Source of the DNA: Chloroflexota bacterium
GTDB lineage: Bacteria > Chloroflexota > Anaerolineae > UBA7937 > B3-Chlor
Assembly: GCA_030613785.1 (NCBI GenBank)
Contig: JAUWLF010000038.1
Location: 1-34,889, forward strand
Direction: 5' to 3'
Length of the DNA: 34,889 nt
Positions 8,030 to 16,419 of this stretch are shown in pieces. Numbering within the stretch: position 1 is the stretch's first letter; each line of letters begins with the position of its first letter. The translations under genes were made by a program, and so were the position numbers. Below the pieces are notes generated by a model. It was not told the origin of the DNA, did not search any database, and saw only the letters and a list, made by a program, of their open reading frames with translations.

Positions 8030-8953
8030 CTACCATTGTCGCTCAAGCACGTCTGATGTGACAGGGGCCTCACGGAATCCATCCCTGATACCGAGAGCTT
8101 TTGCCCACACTCCTCTTGTGTCCCGTTTGAACGCGTGCGCAAGATATAGAAACGGTAGGCTGAGCACCGCCCAGACAAACCATTTGACCCATTGGTATCG
8201 CGTGGCATGCTTCCTCATGAACAGGACGGCATGATGGCCCATGAGATACTTAGAGGCAGGACTGTAGTCACCCCCAGTCGAGGCAGACACCTTGTGCCAG
8301 ATCTTGGCAGAGGGCACCACGAGGTTGACGTAGCCGGCAGCTCGAATGCGTACGCCCCAGTCAACGTCCTCATAGTAGCCTGGATAGAACTCCTCGCCGA
8401 GCGGGCCAACAGCGGCTATGACTTGGCTACGAACCATCACAGCGCATCCACTTATGAAGTCAACTTCGGCCAACTCGTCAAACTGGCCCTCATCTTTGCG
8501 ACCATATCCTCTCATCTTGCCCACGTTCTGCGTGAAATCAAGGATGCCCCCAACAGACCAGATGCGGTCGGGATCATGGAAGAGGTAGATCTTGGGCCCC
8601 AGCGCGCCGACCGCCGCACTGTCCTCTGCCACCCTCACAAGCTCGCTGATGCATTCTTGATCCACCACGGTGTCGTTGTTCAGCAATAGAATGTAATCGG
8701 CTCCGCTTTCTAGTCCAAAGTCTATCCCCTGGTTGTTGCCGCCTGTGAAACCCATGTTCTTTTCGTTCGCGATGACCTTGACCTGAGGCTCCCGTTGCTC
8801 AAGCACATCGACTAGACCGTCTTGAGAGCCCTGATCCACAACTACAATATCCGTCTCGGAGTAGTTGCTGGCCTTCAGGCTGTCTAGACATGCCAGTGTA
8901 TCGTCGCGCCCATTCCAGTTAAGTAACACGACGCATATCTTTGGCTTCTTCAC
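8030..8953 (-). CDS. GT2-family glycosyltransferase (rhamnosyltransferase-like)
   Basis: This 307-residue GT-A protein has VVLLNWNGRDDTLACLDSL at the N-terminus and the metal-binding NNDT motif (the DXD equivalent). ISGCAVMVRS and YYEDVDWGVR follow; in this subfamily the ED pair supplies the catalytic base region. An aromatic hydrophobic stretch near the C-terminus (WFVWAVLSLPFLYLA) may attach it to the membrane. A GTG at 8953 is chosen because GAGG lies 8 nt upstream; a GTG at 8992 would overlap the preceding sulfotransferase gene and has no well-placed ribosome binding site. Such inverting enzymes are often rhamnosyltransferases; the donor here is not proven. Confidence 0.87.
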   Translation of the reverse strand: MKKPKICVVLLNWNGRDDTLACLDSLKASNYSETDIVVVDQGSQDGLVDVLEQREPQVKVIANEKNMGFTGGNNQGIDFGLESGADYILLLNNDTVVDQECISELVRVAEDSAAVGALGPKIYLFHDPDRIWSVGGILDFTQNVGKMRGYGRKDEGQFDELAEVDFISGCAVMVRSQVIAAVGPLGEEFYPGYYEDVDWGVRIRAAGYVNLVVPSAKIWHKVSASTGGDYSPASKYLMGHHAVLFMRKHATRYQWVKWFVWAVLSLPFLYLAHAFKRDTRGVWAKALGIRDGFREAPVTSDVLERQW

Positions 8954-8979
8954 CCCGGGCGCCTCACAAGCACCACCAA

Positions 8980-9807
8980 CTACTTCCAACACCCTAAATC
9001 TGTGCGGAGCAGCGACTCAAGGTCTCGGATTTCATCCGCGTATAACTCAGTCAGGTATTGCCGGGTTTCTTCCTCCATGGGAGGCAGTGGGCCTGCCGCG
9101 CCCAGCAGTTGCTCTATCTTGTTTGCCCAATTGGCGACCCGGTCCAGATCCCAGTCACGAAGCCTTTGAGACATAAGCTTCGTCAAGGTCTTAGGGATAG
9201 GTCGGATTCTCGGAATGTAGCTTCTGTTGAGTATGCGAGTTCCCCCACCCAGCGGAAACTGATCCGCCGCGACCCCTAAGAACCGGGCTAGCGTTTCCCT
9301 GGTTTTGGGAACATCCGCCACAGCACGCTCGTGGATGAGGATCAGCATCTGATCCATGCTGAAGTAGCTCAAGTAATCCCGTATCCTTGGACTGTAGAAA
9401 CCCATTCGAATCACCTCGGGTTCAAGGGACAACAACTCTTCGAAGGGACCTGAGAACTCTCTGTACCGTACACGCCTACCATAAGCTGAGTATGCCCGAT
9501 CAACCGGATTCCGCAATATCAGGATCAGCTTGGTGATAGATGGTATGCTCTCAATACGCTCTGGACAGCGGGGGCAGTACAAGTAGCCTGGCGAAATCTC
9601 GCCTATGGCTTGGTAGCGCCGCGCTTCCCCTTCGGGGGGGAAGAACTTGCCGTACCACTGCACGCCCCGCTCGTAGTACAGGTCGAAGAAGCGCACCTCC
9701 TTGCGGTGCGTAGGCACGTACACATCCGGATGGCTGGCCAGCAATTCATGGAGCCAAGTAGTGCCAGCTCGCGGCACCCCTATCCCTAGAAACGTGGGTA
9801 GGGTCAA
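8980..9807 (-). CDS. PAPS-dependent sulfotransferase, copy 1
   Basis: The 275-residue protein has the 5'-phosphosulfate-binding loop VPRAGTTWLHELLASHP at its N-terminus and the 3'-phosphate motif LILILRNPVDRAYSAYG, with the Arg and Ser that grip the PAPS 3'-phosphate. These define the carbohydrate sulfotransferase fold. A TTG start at 9807 is preferred: GGAGGG lies 6 nt upstream, and the paralogue next door starts at the same aligned residue (TLPTFLGIG). A TTG at 9852 would add 15 residues with no conserved match. It likely sulfates a sugar hydroxyl of the polysaccharide or its lipid-linked unit. PAPS synthesis genes are not in the window. Confidence 0.9.
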   Translation of the reverse strand: MTLPTFLGIGVPRAGTTWLHELLASHPDVYVPTHRKEVRFFDLYYERGVQWYGKFFPPEGEARRYQAIGEISPGYLYCPRCPERIESIPSITKLILILRNPVDRAYSAYGRRVRYREFSGPFEELLSLEPEVIRMGFYSPRIRDYLSYFSMDQMLILIHERAVADVPKTRETLARFLGVAADQFPLGGGTRILNRSYIPRIRPIPKTLTKLMSQRLRDWDLDRVANWANKIEQLLGAAGPLPPMEEETRQYLTELYADEIRDLESLLRTDLGCWK

Positions 9808-9901
9808 GTCTGTCCCTCCGTCAGAAGCACTTTGTCCGTCCACTTGAGCCAATCACCTTCCACTTTGCCTGCCGTGGAACCCCATTTCCGGGAGCCAGAA
9901 G

Positions 9902-10738
9902 CTACCTCCAGCACGCTAGATCTGTGTTCAAGAGGGATTCGAGTTCCTTGACTTCATCCGCGTATGTCTCCTCGAGATGCTGTCGTGTTTCCTGCCTCAT
10001 GGCAGGTGGCGGACCCGCATCACCGAACAACCGCTCGACGCCGAGACGCTTGCCCAGGTTGACCACCCAGTCCAGGTCCCACCTGTAACGAAGCAGATGC
10101 CAAGCCACCTTCCTAGAAAAGGCGTAGGCTAGCCGGGCTCTCGGCACATAGCTTCTATTGACTACCCTGAGTCCTGCGCTTTCGGGAAACCGGTCTGTTG
10201 CGACTCCCAGGAACCGCGCCAGGCTGTACTTTGTGCCAGCGAGGTCGGCGGTAGCGTGCTCGTAGATCAGCACGAGGATCTGATCCCTGTCGAAATAGTC
10301 ATAATAGTTCCGAAGATACCGGCTATAGAAACCCTTCTCTATGACCTGCGGACGGTCGCCCAGGAAATCCTCGAATGATCCTGAGCACTCGCCGTTCTTC
10401 ACTAGCAGCCCGTACTGCGAGTACACTCTGTCCAGCGGGTTGCGCAGGATAAGGATCAGTCTCGTGATCGACGGGATGCTGGCAATCCGTTCGGGACAGT
10501 ACGGCCGGTAAATGTAGGTCGGCGTAATCTCACCGATGGCCTGGTAGCGACTGGCTTCTGACTCGGCTGGGAAGAAGCTCTCGTACCACGAAAGACCCCG
10601 GTCGTAGTACAGATCAAAGAAGTAGACCTCTTTTCGACGTGTAGGCACGTAGACTTCTGGATGACTGGCCAGCAGTTCGTGGAGCCAGGTCCCTCCAGAC
10701 CGCGGTGCGCCTATCCCTAGGAAGGTAGGAAGTGTCAT
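9902..10738 (-). CDS. PAPS-dependent sulfotransferase, copy 2
   Basis: This 278-residue paralogue of the downstream gene carries GAPRSGGTWLHELLASHP (5'-phosphosulfate loop) and LILILRNPLDRVYSQYG (3'-phosphate motif). The ATG at 10738 has GAGGT 5 nt upstream. The two copies share most of their N-terminal 110 residues and diverge in the central helices and the C-terminal third, where acceptor specificity usually lies. They may therefore sulfate different positions. It follows a 665-nt gap, so a promoter for the sulfotransferase-to-acyltransferase genes may lie upstream. In the PAPS loop one Thr of the copy 1 TT pair is Gly here; the final Thr is kept, so activity is plausible. Confidence 0.9.
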   Translation of the reverse strand: MTLPTFLGIGAPRSGGTWLHELLASHPEVYVPTRRKEVYFFDLYYDRGLSWYESFFPAESEASRYQAIGEITPTYIYRPYCPERIASIPSITRLILILRNPLDRVYSQYGLLVKNGECSGSFEDFLGDRPQVIEKGFYSRYLRNYYDYFDRDQILVLIYEHATADLAGTKYSLARFLGVATDRFPESAGLRVVNRSYVPRARLAYAFSRKVAWHLLRYRWDLDWVVNLGKRLGVERLFGDAGPPPAMRQETRQHLEETYADEVKELESLLNTDLACWR

Positions 10739-11403
10739 GGTTACCTCAAAGGCCGAGCAGCCTCCTGAACAACTGGAGATCTTTGGATGATCCCCATTGC
10801 AGGCGTCTCCTCACGAAGCCCAGAACCTGGAACAGCACCGCACTCGACAGTGGGGTAGAGTTGTCCTCCCATTCCGACCGAGATTCGCTACCCCACTTCA
10901 TCATACTGAGCCACACACCCGCCTGGTGGGTTCCCGGATCTCAAGCGCGCCAATACGACCAGAAGTCATCCCGTCCCTCGTCCGCGATCCGTCTTGAATC
11001 TGAAATGGAGGCTGACAGCTATGTCCAAAGGAATTCGCGTATTAAGAGAAAACGAAGTACTTGCTTTCCTCAGCTGTAGCGGTCTTCAGGAACTCATGAT
11101 AATAGCCGTGTCTGCCCAGTGTTGGGTGCACTATTGCAGCACCATCATAATGTTCTAATAATCCTCATTAGACGGCTCATGAACCAGCATTTGCGAACTG
11201 GTGGACGCGTACCTGCGCTCATGACTGACGATCCACCCCCCTCTCCAGCAGCAGTGGCGGAACTGGCGCTATCTCAAGCACTTCCTTACGCATCGGGCCA
11301 TTGATCGAGCATACCTCAAGATACTACCGATTCTGAGAAAGAGAATCAATAAACTGGGTCATGGACGTTCAAACGGCTCTCCGAGAAGTGACCACTGCGG
11401 CTC
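10739..11403. other. 665-nt intergenic gap; possible promoter and gene debris
   Basis: This gap separates the GT-C fusion gene from the sulfotransferase genes. On the minus strand a weak promoter-like pair TTGATT-17-TAGTAT lies at 11349-11321. Its spacer region holds an inverted repeat GATTCT-N7-AGAATC (11329-11347). Two short open frames on the minus strand look protein-like but lack support: 10746-10904 (52 codons, ends 8 nt before the sulfotransferase start) and 11042-11164 (40 codons, no ATG, locally AT-richer). They may be remnants of a lost gene. No tRNA, insertion sequence or terminator was recognised. Confidence 0.35.
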
Positions 11404-14400
11404 TCACCCGGGCACCTCAGCCTCCACGACCGGATACGATTCCTCGTAGCCTCCGTCTGATGGCAACAGCACCAAGCTCACTTGAAGCCAGTCGTAGGTT
11501 GCGTCTTGCAAGGCCGACGAACTCAACCTCAGCACCAAGCTCTCTGAAGGCGGCAGGGTCACCAACTGTGAACTCCATACATTGCTCGTCACTCGGCTCC
11601 GTAACAGTTCCATGAACGTTTGTCCGCCGTCGGTGCTGACGCTTACCGCATAGTCTACGCCGTTGGAGTGACGAACGGCCTCGTCGGCCAGGGCCCACGA
11701 CGTCTTCAAGGTACCATAGACATTGTTGGGCACCGTAAGGACCAAAGTCGTGTCGATTTCGGAGCTATAGGGATGGAGATGGACTTGGCTGGGGAGGCTC
11801 TGTCCTCCCACTGGGAGCTGGGAAGTCCCCACCAATCGATTTCCATCGGCTGAGTAGAAACCATCGTCTCTCCACTCCAGAAGCAATGAGTCCGGTAGGA
11901 ATTCGGCCTCGGCCAGATGCGCCGACAGATTCCAGACCGCAAGTGGTGGCGGCAGCAGCTCGATCGTTGTCTGCAGCCAATCGTATGCATAGTCGCCCCG
12001 TGCGTCGACGGCCAGACGAAGGTCCAGATCTTCGCCCCAATAGGGTGCAAGGGATATTGTCCTCTCCCGCCACAAGTTCTCGGTCACGATCTCGACCATC
12101 AGCGCCAGATATTCCTCAGTGCCCTGTCTCCTGACCTCAACACTGTAGTCTACCCCATTGGACAGGCCCGCCACGCTGTCCGCCAACCCGTATCCGACGT
12201 GCAGGCCAGTGAACACGTTGTCGAGCATCTCAAACTGCAAATACGTCCTCGCTTGATCACCGAAGGGGTGAATGAAAAGCTGATTGGGTCGTACAGAACC
12301 TTCGACCTCGAGCGCGGAACGGCTCACCAAGACCGCCTGTTCGTGTGGATATGGCTTGACCCACGAGTCATCTGGCCACCATAGCAGATCCCCGCTGTCA
12401 GAGTAGGCCCTGGCAGCCGTACTGAGAACCGTTCCCAAGTCCCACCTGGCATCACTGAGCAGCTTGGAGACCTCTGACCCATATTCGGGTTGCAGCTCGA
12501 CCGCACGTTGAAATTCCGTCACGGCCTCAGCTGCCTGCCCCGCACGCTGATAGAATTGCCCGAGGAAAAGATGAGGCCAGCCGGACGATGGGTTGCGCTG
12601 CATCGCGTCCTGATAGAGCGAAATAACCCGCGCCTCTTGTCCTGCGGCAGCGTACATCCGCTCCAAACGTTGATATGCCTCTGAAGCATTCGGCTCAATC
12701 TCGATGGCTTTGCGAAATTCAAGGATTGCCTGTTCGTCCAAGCCGCCGGACCGATAGAAATCGCCTAGTAACATGTGCGGCCAGGGCCTTCCAGGGTTAG
12801 CGGCAATGGCTGCCTGGTATAACGCCTGGGCCTCGTCGGCCCTTCCCAACTCCATATAGGCCTCTCCGAGTTGTTTGTGAGGTTTCTCGATCCAATCTGT
12901 CAGCGCAACCGCTTTCTGCCAATCGGCGACGGCCCGGTCAATCTGTCCTAGCTTGACCCAACAGGCCGCTCTACTATCATAGATGTGCGAAGCCAGTTGC
13001 TGGTTGACGTGCCCTTCGGTCAAGGCCATCGTATACTCGGACACCGCCAATTGAAGCTGGCCAGAACGTTGGTAGGCTCTGGCCCAGGTGAGATGTTGCC
13101 GCAGATGAGCCCCTACTTGTGGAGTCCACTCCTCGTACAACGCAAGCTCTTCTTCGGCCGACGTTATGCTCCGGCTGACATACACCACGTCAAGATCCCA
13201 GCTAAACGCAGCTCTCAAATCGGAAGCTTGATCCATATCTGGATGCCAACCGCCTCCAAAGACTAGTGCCACAGAGCCAAGCTTGCGCAACCCCCTCAGA
13301 GTTTCCTCATACATCATCCCAACTTGGGAAACTACCCAGAAATCATCCTCACTTTCATAAAGGGTCCTGTAAGATACTTGTGGACTTCGTAACACCACGT
13401 TGAACCCAGGTAGATAGTCTTGCAGCGCCGCGGGATGCTCGGGATTGCCCTCCACAACAATCAATTGGTCCGGCTGCGCAGTCTGGGCCAGGAATTGGCC
13501 CACCCCCCGCCAGTCTTGGCCAACGTTCCAATGGGCCAAGGCTATTCTGGGAGCGTTCAATACGGCATAAACAGCCATAAAGATGGCTAACAATCCCCCC
13601 AATACAGGGGCTCGATGGCGTTCCGATAACCTGGCAATCTTGACGATCTCTTGACTAAAACCCCTGATCCCTCGACCGACCATGAGATAATACAAAGGTA
13701 ATAGCGAAATCAAGTAGCGGCTGTTTATCGGCTTTTTGTAGTCCATAGCCACAAACAGAACGAACGGGGTGACCATTATAGTCAGAACAAAGAATGCTTG
13801 AATCCAATGGCGACGAAGCACACAGAAAAGGAATCCTCCCGCGAAACCAATGATCATCATTATGTGCAGCGGAGAAGTCCAACTATCAAACAACCGTAGA
13901 ACAAGGAATGGGCTCTGCCAACTAACGATGAGCAGATTACTGGCCGTTGAACCACCAGTTGCAGCCATTTCTTCAGAGCCCAGAATGGGTACATAGAGAC
14001 CCGAAGTGCCCAGATAAGCGTTGAGAACGATTAGATAGCCCCTGGGCGCAAATGCCAGCAGAATGATCGTCATCGCTACGGCGACACGGAAGAACCTGGA
14101 GGCAAACAACGATCGCCGGGCGTGTCCACTCTGCAACCGGGCCTTTCCCTGTCGCCACACTTGACTCAGGGCATTCCGCCCTAGAGCCCTGCGCCTCCAA
14201 AGGTCCCTCAAGAGCGGGAATGACAAGACGAGAAGTACCAAGACAACTTCTGCAACCCAGACTGGAAGCACAGAGAGATGGTCGTAGAGGCTCAGGGTCC
14301 GAAACAAGGCATACCCCGCCCAGGCTCTCCTGCTGTTGGTGGTCAGTGCCAGGTACAGACACAAGAAGGCAACGCTAGAGAGGAGCGTCATGGACGCATA

Positions 14401-14796
14401 ATATCGTACCGACCGGGACCAATAGATATGGTAGGCTGAGAAGGCCAAGATAAATGCGCAAAGCAGCCCCAGCTGACGATCGAACAACAATTTCCCCAGA
14501 CGGTATGTCACAGCTACAGTCAGCACCCCTATGACCACAGACACGAAATATATGGTAAACTCAGTGTAGTCCACACCCAAAGCCCAGAAATGGAGCAAGA
14601 GCTCCTGGAGGGGGGTTCCATGCGCAAGCTCCCAGATCTCTGGAACACTGTGCATGCTGTTTGTGATCATGATCAGTTCATCCGCAGTGAAGCTCGCCTC
14701 ATCACCGAGTCTATAGACCCGCAAGGCAAAAGCAGAGAGAATAATGCAGAGCATTGCCCATTGCACAGCACGTTTGCGATTCTCTATCAACTGCAT
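11404..14796 (-). CDS. GT-C (PMT/ArnT-like) membrane glycosyltransferase fused to TPRs and a tandem beta-sandwich
   Basis: The 1130-residue protein has three parts. Residues 1-430 are a multi-pass GT-C module with the luminal Asp-Glu motif TADELIM (D39/E40) and the RYLISLLPLYYLMVG helix of dolichyl/undecaprenyl-phosphate-sugar transferases. Residues 430-560 form a soluble linker, and about 560-790 hold roughly six TPR units (for example PWPHMLLGDFYRSGGLDEQA). Residues about 820-1115 are two copies of one beta-rich domain, each with SNGVDY, V-x-x-x-x-W and a final YDWLQ-x-x-x-x-LLP. All but the helices should face outside. The gene starts 19 nt after the flippase gene. It probably glycosylates on the outer face while binding partners or glycan through the TPR and sandwich modules. 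Confidence 0.85.
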   Translation of the reverse strand: MQLIENRKRAVQWAMLCIILSAFALRVYRLGDEASFTADELIMITNSMHSVPEIWELAHGTPLQELLLHFWALGVDYTEFTIYFVSVVIGVLTVAVTYRLGKLLFDRQLGLLCAFILAFSAYHIYWSRSVRYYASMTLLSSVAFLCLYLALTTNSRRAWAGYALFRTLSLYDHLSVLPVWVAEVVLVLLVLSFPLLRDLWRRRALGRNALSQVWRQGKARLQSGHARRSLFASRFFRVAVAMTIILLAFAPRGYLIVLNAYLGTSGLYVPILGSEEMAATGGSTASNLLIVSWQSPFLVLRLFDSWTSPLHIMMIIGFAGGFLFCVLRRHWIQAFFVLTIMVTPFVLFVAMDYKKPINSRYLISLLPLYYLMVGRGIRGFSQEIVKIARLSERHRAPVLGGLLAIFMAVYAVLNAPRIALAHWNVGQDWRGVGQFLAQTAQPDQLIVVEGNPEHPAALQDYLPGFNVVLRSPQVSYRTLYESEDDFWVVSQVGMMYEETLRGLRKLGSVALVFGGGWHPDMDQASDLRAAFSWDLDVVYVSRSITSAEEELALYEEWTPQVGAHLRQHLTWARAYQRSGQLQLAVSEYTMALTEGHVNQQLASHIYDSRAACWVKLGQIDRAVADWQKAVALTDWIEKPHKQLGEAYMELGRADEAQALYQAAIAANPGRPWPHMLLGDFYRSGGLDEQAILEFRKAIEIEPNASEAYQRLERMYAAAGQEARVISLYQDAMQRNPSSGWPHLFLGQFYQRAGQAAEAVTEFQRAVELQPEYGSEVSKLLSDARWDLGTVLSTAARAYSDSGDLLWWPDDSWVKPYPHEQAVLVSRSALEVEGSVRPNQLFIHPFGDQARTYLQFEMLDNVFTGLHVGYGLADSVAGLSNGVDYSVEVRRQGTEEYLALMVEIVTENLWRERTISLAPYWGEDLDLRLAVDARGDYAYDWLQTTIELLPPPLAVWNLSAHLAEAEFLPDSLLLEWRDDGFYSADGNRLVGTSQLPVGGQSLPSQVHLHPYSSEIDTTLVLTVPNNVYGTLKTSWALADEAVRHSNGVDYAVSVSTDGGQTFMELLRSRVTSNVWSSQLVTLPPSESLVLRLSSSALQDATYDWLQVSLVLLPSDGGYEESYPVVEAEVPG

Positions 14797-14815
14797 ACTT
14801 CGCTTTCTACTATTG

Positions 14816-16330
14816 TTAAGACTGTTTCCAGACCGTCACCTTCTGCCACAGGCGCCCGGACAACTGGCGCAACAAGAGAAACTCCTCAGGAGTGAATGCC
14901 TTCAGCGCCAGCAGCAGAGCGATGTACGATCCCCCGGTGAGGAGCAGCAGCGGCAGCATCCCCTGACCACGCAACATATACGCGACCCCTCCACTTAGTG
15001 CCGCACACAGAAGCGGTTTGACGACAGTGGCCCTGAGGTTTACACGCCAGACATTCATGGTCACGAACTGGGCATCCAGTCCCAGATTCAGCGCCCGCGT
15101 CACGACCACAGCCCACGCGACGCCAGCCGCTCCGAAGCGTGGGGCCAGCAGTACCGTCAGAATGATGCTGGCTCCCAGCGACGCTCCGGCTCGCAGCACC
15201 ATGGGGCGCTCGTTGTTGCTGGCCATCATGATCTGAATCATGATCGCGTCTGCCGCGAAGAAGACCTGGGACCAAATGATGATCTGCAACACGGGAACGG
15301 CCGCCTCGTAACCTGGCCCGTAGAGCAGAGGGATAATCTGGTCGGCCGCAATAGCTAGGACAAGGACAAAGGGCAAGATGATGGTGAGCAAGACCTTGAG
15401 TGCCTTGTCCGTGAGTGCGGCGGCCTGCTCCCGGTCAGTCACAAACGCGCGGGACAAGGTGGGCAGTATGGCCATTGTCACCAAGGGGATGGCCATGGCA
15501 CCGGCCTGCTGCACCCTGTGGGCAGCACCAAACATTCCGACGGTCTCCATGGTCACCAGCAGGGGCAGAATGGCCACGTTCACTTGAGTCAACGCTCGGC
15601 CAAAGAACCTCTGAATAGCGAAGGGAAACGAAGCAGGCAACATAGTCCGGCTCAATCCAAGGTTGGCCTGCCAGCTCGGAATGTCCGCCCGTCGCCCTGC
15701 TTGCCTCAGTATGGCCCAGCTCAGCACAATCAATCCCACAAGGTAGAACAGCCCCTCCCCAACGAAAGCCGCCACGACCCCTACTCCGGCCGCCAACAGA
15801 ACACACAGGATCGACAAGCTAACGAGACGTCCAAGGAAGTTGGCGCTGGGCAGGTATTCCATCCGCTCCATACCCTGAAGAGCGGCCTGCGCAACCAGGT
15901 ACAGACCTGCAAGTGGAAGGTACAAACTCACGACACGAGCAGACGACAAGATCGTAGCATCATAGCCTGCCAAGTGGACAAGCGAGACCAGTATGAGGCC
16001 CAGCGCCAGCGAGGCGATGATGGTCACCAGGCTAGCACTCGCCCAATAGGCGATCAAGCGCGACCGGTCTCTCGCCACCTCCCGAACGATCACATACCGC
16101 TGACCCAGCGGCGCGATCGCCTGAAACAGGACAGCGAAGCCGAGGACAACAGCATAGCTACCTAGGGCTGAGGGGCCCAAGAAACGCGCCACAAGTACCG
16201 CGACAATCAACCCCGCTCCCCTGGTCAGAACGGCGACCAAGAGCATTGAGGCCGAGTTCCTGGCCACTGTTGCCGCAGTGTCTTCCTCACCTGTGCTGCT
16301 CGATACAGCGAGATATGCTTCGCCTGTCAT
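14816..16330 (-). CDS. Wzx-like polysaccharide flippase (MOP superfamily)
   Basis: The 504-residue protein has about 12-14 hydrophobic helices. Its N-terminal section ARNSASMLLVAVLTRGAGL plus VARFLGPSALGSYAVVLGF is the usual first helix pair of PST/Wzx lipid-linked oligosaccharide flippases. LLYGPGYEAAVPVLQIIIW in the second half is another family hallmark. It would move undecaprenyl-diphosphate-linked repeat units across the membrane. Neighbours fit: a GT-C enzyme acting outside follows after 19 nt and an AP-type phosphodiesterase precedes after 89 nt. The ribosome binding site is weak (GAGA), and the first 25 residues are polar and extend beyond the usual family start, so a later start is possible. 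Confidence 0.9.
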   Translation of the reverse strand: MTGEAYLAVSSSTGEEDTAATVARNSASMLLVAVLTRGAGLIVAVLVARFLGPSALGSYAVVLGFAVLFQAIAPLGQRYVIVREVARDRSRLIAYWASASLVTIIASLALGLILVSLVHLAGYDATILSSARVVSLYLPLAGLYLVAQAALQGMERMEYLPSANFLGRLVSLSILCVLLAAGVGVVAAFVGEGLFYLVGLIVLSWAILRQAGRRADIPSWQANLGLSRTMLPASFPFAIQRFFGRALTQVNVAILPLLVTMETVGMFGAAHRVQQAGAMAIPLVTMAILPTLSRAFVTDREQAAALTDKALKVLLTIILPFVLVLAIAADQIIPLLYGPGYEAAVPVLQIIIWSQVFFAADAIMIQIMMASNNERPMVLRAGASLGASIILTVLLAPRFGAAGVAWAVVVTRALNLGLDAQFVTMNVWRVNLRATVVKPLLCAALSGGVAYMLRGQGMLPLLLLTGGSYIALLLALKAFTPEEFLLLRQLSGRLWQKVTVWKQS

Positions 16331-16419
16331 TTCAATTGTCTCAACTAGAAGCCTACTGGACTGCCACCAAGGCCCTGATGTCTCCGGGAGCCACGATGTG
16401 CAGGTCCCGGGGGTTTCCT

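Noticed and set aside
10746-10904. 52-codon minus-strand frame ending 8 nt before the sulfotransferase start
   Set aside because: It has no ribosome binding site and no recognisable motif; not strong enough for a gene call.
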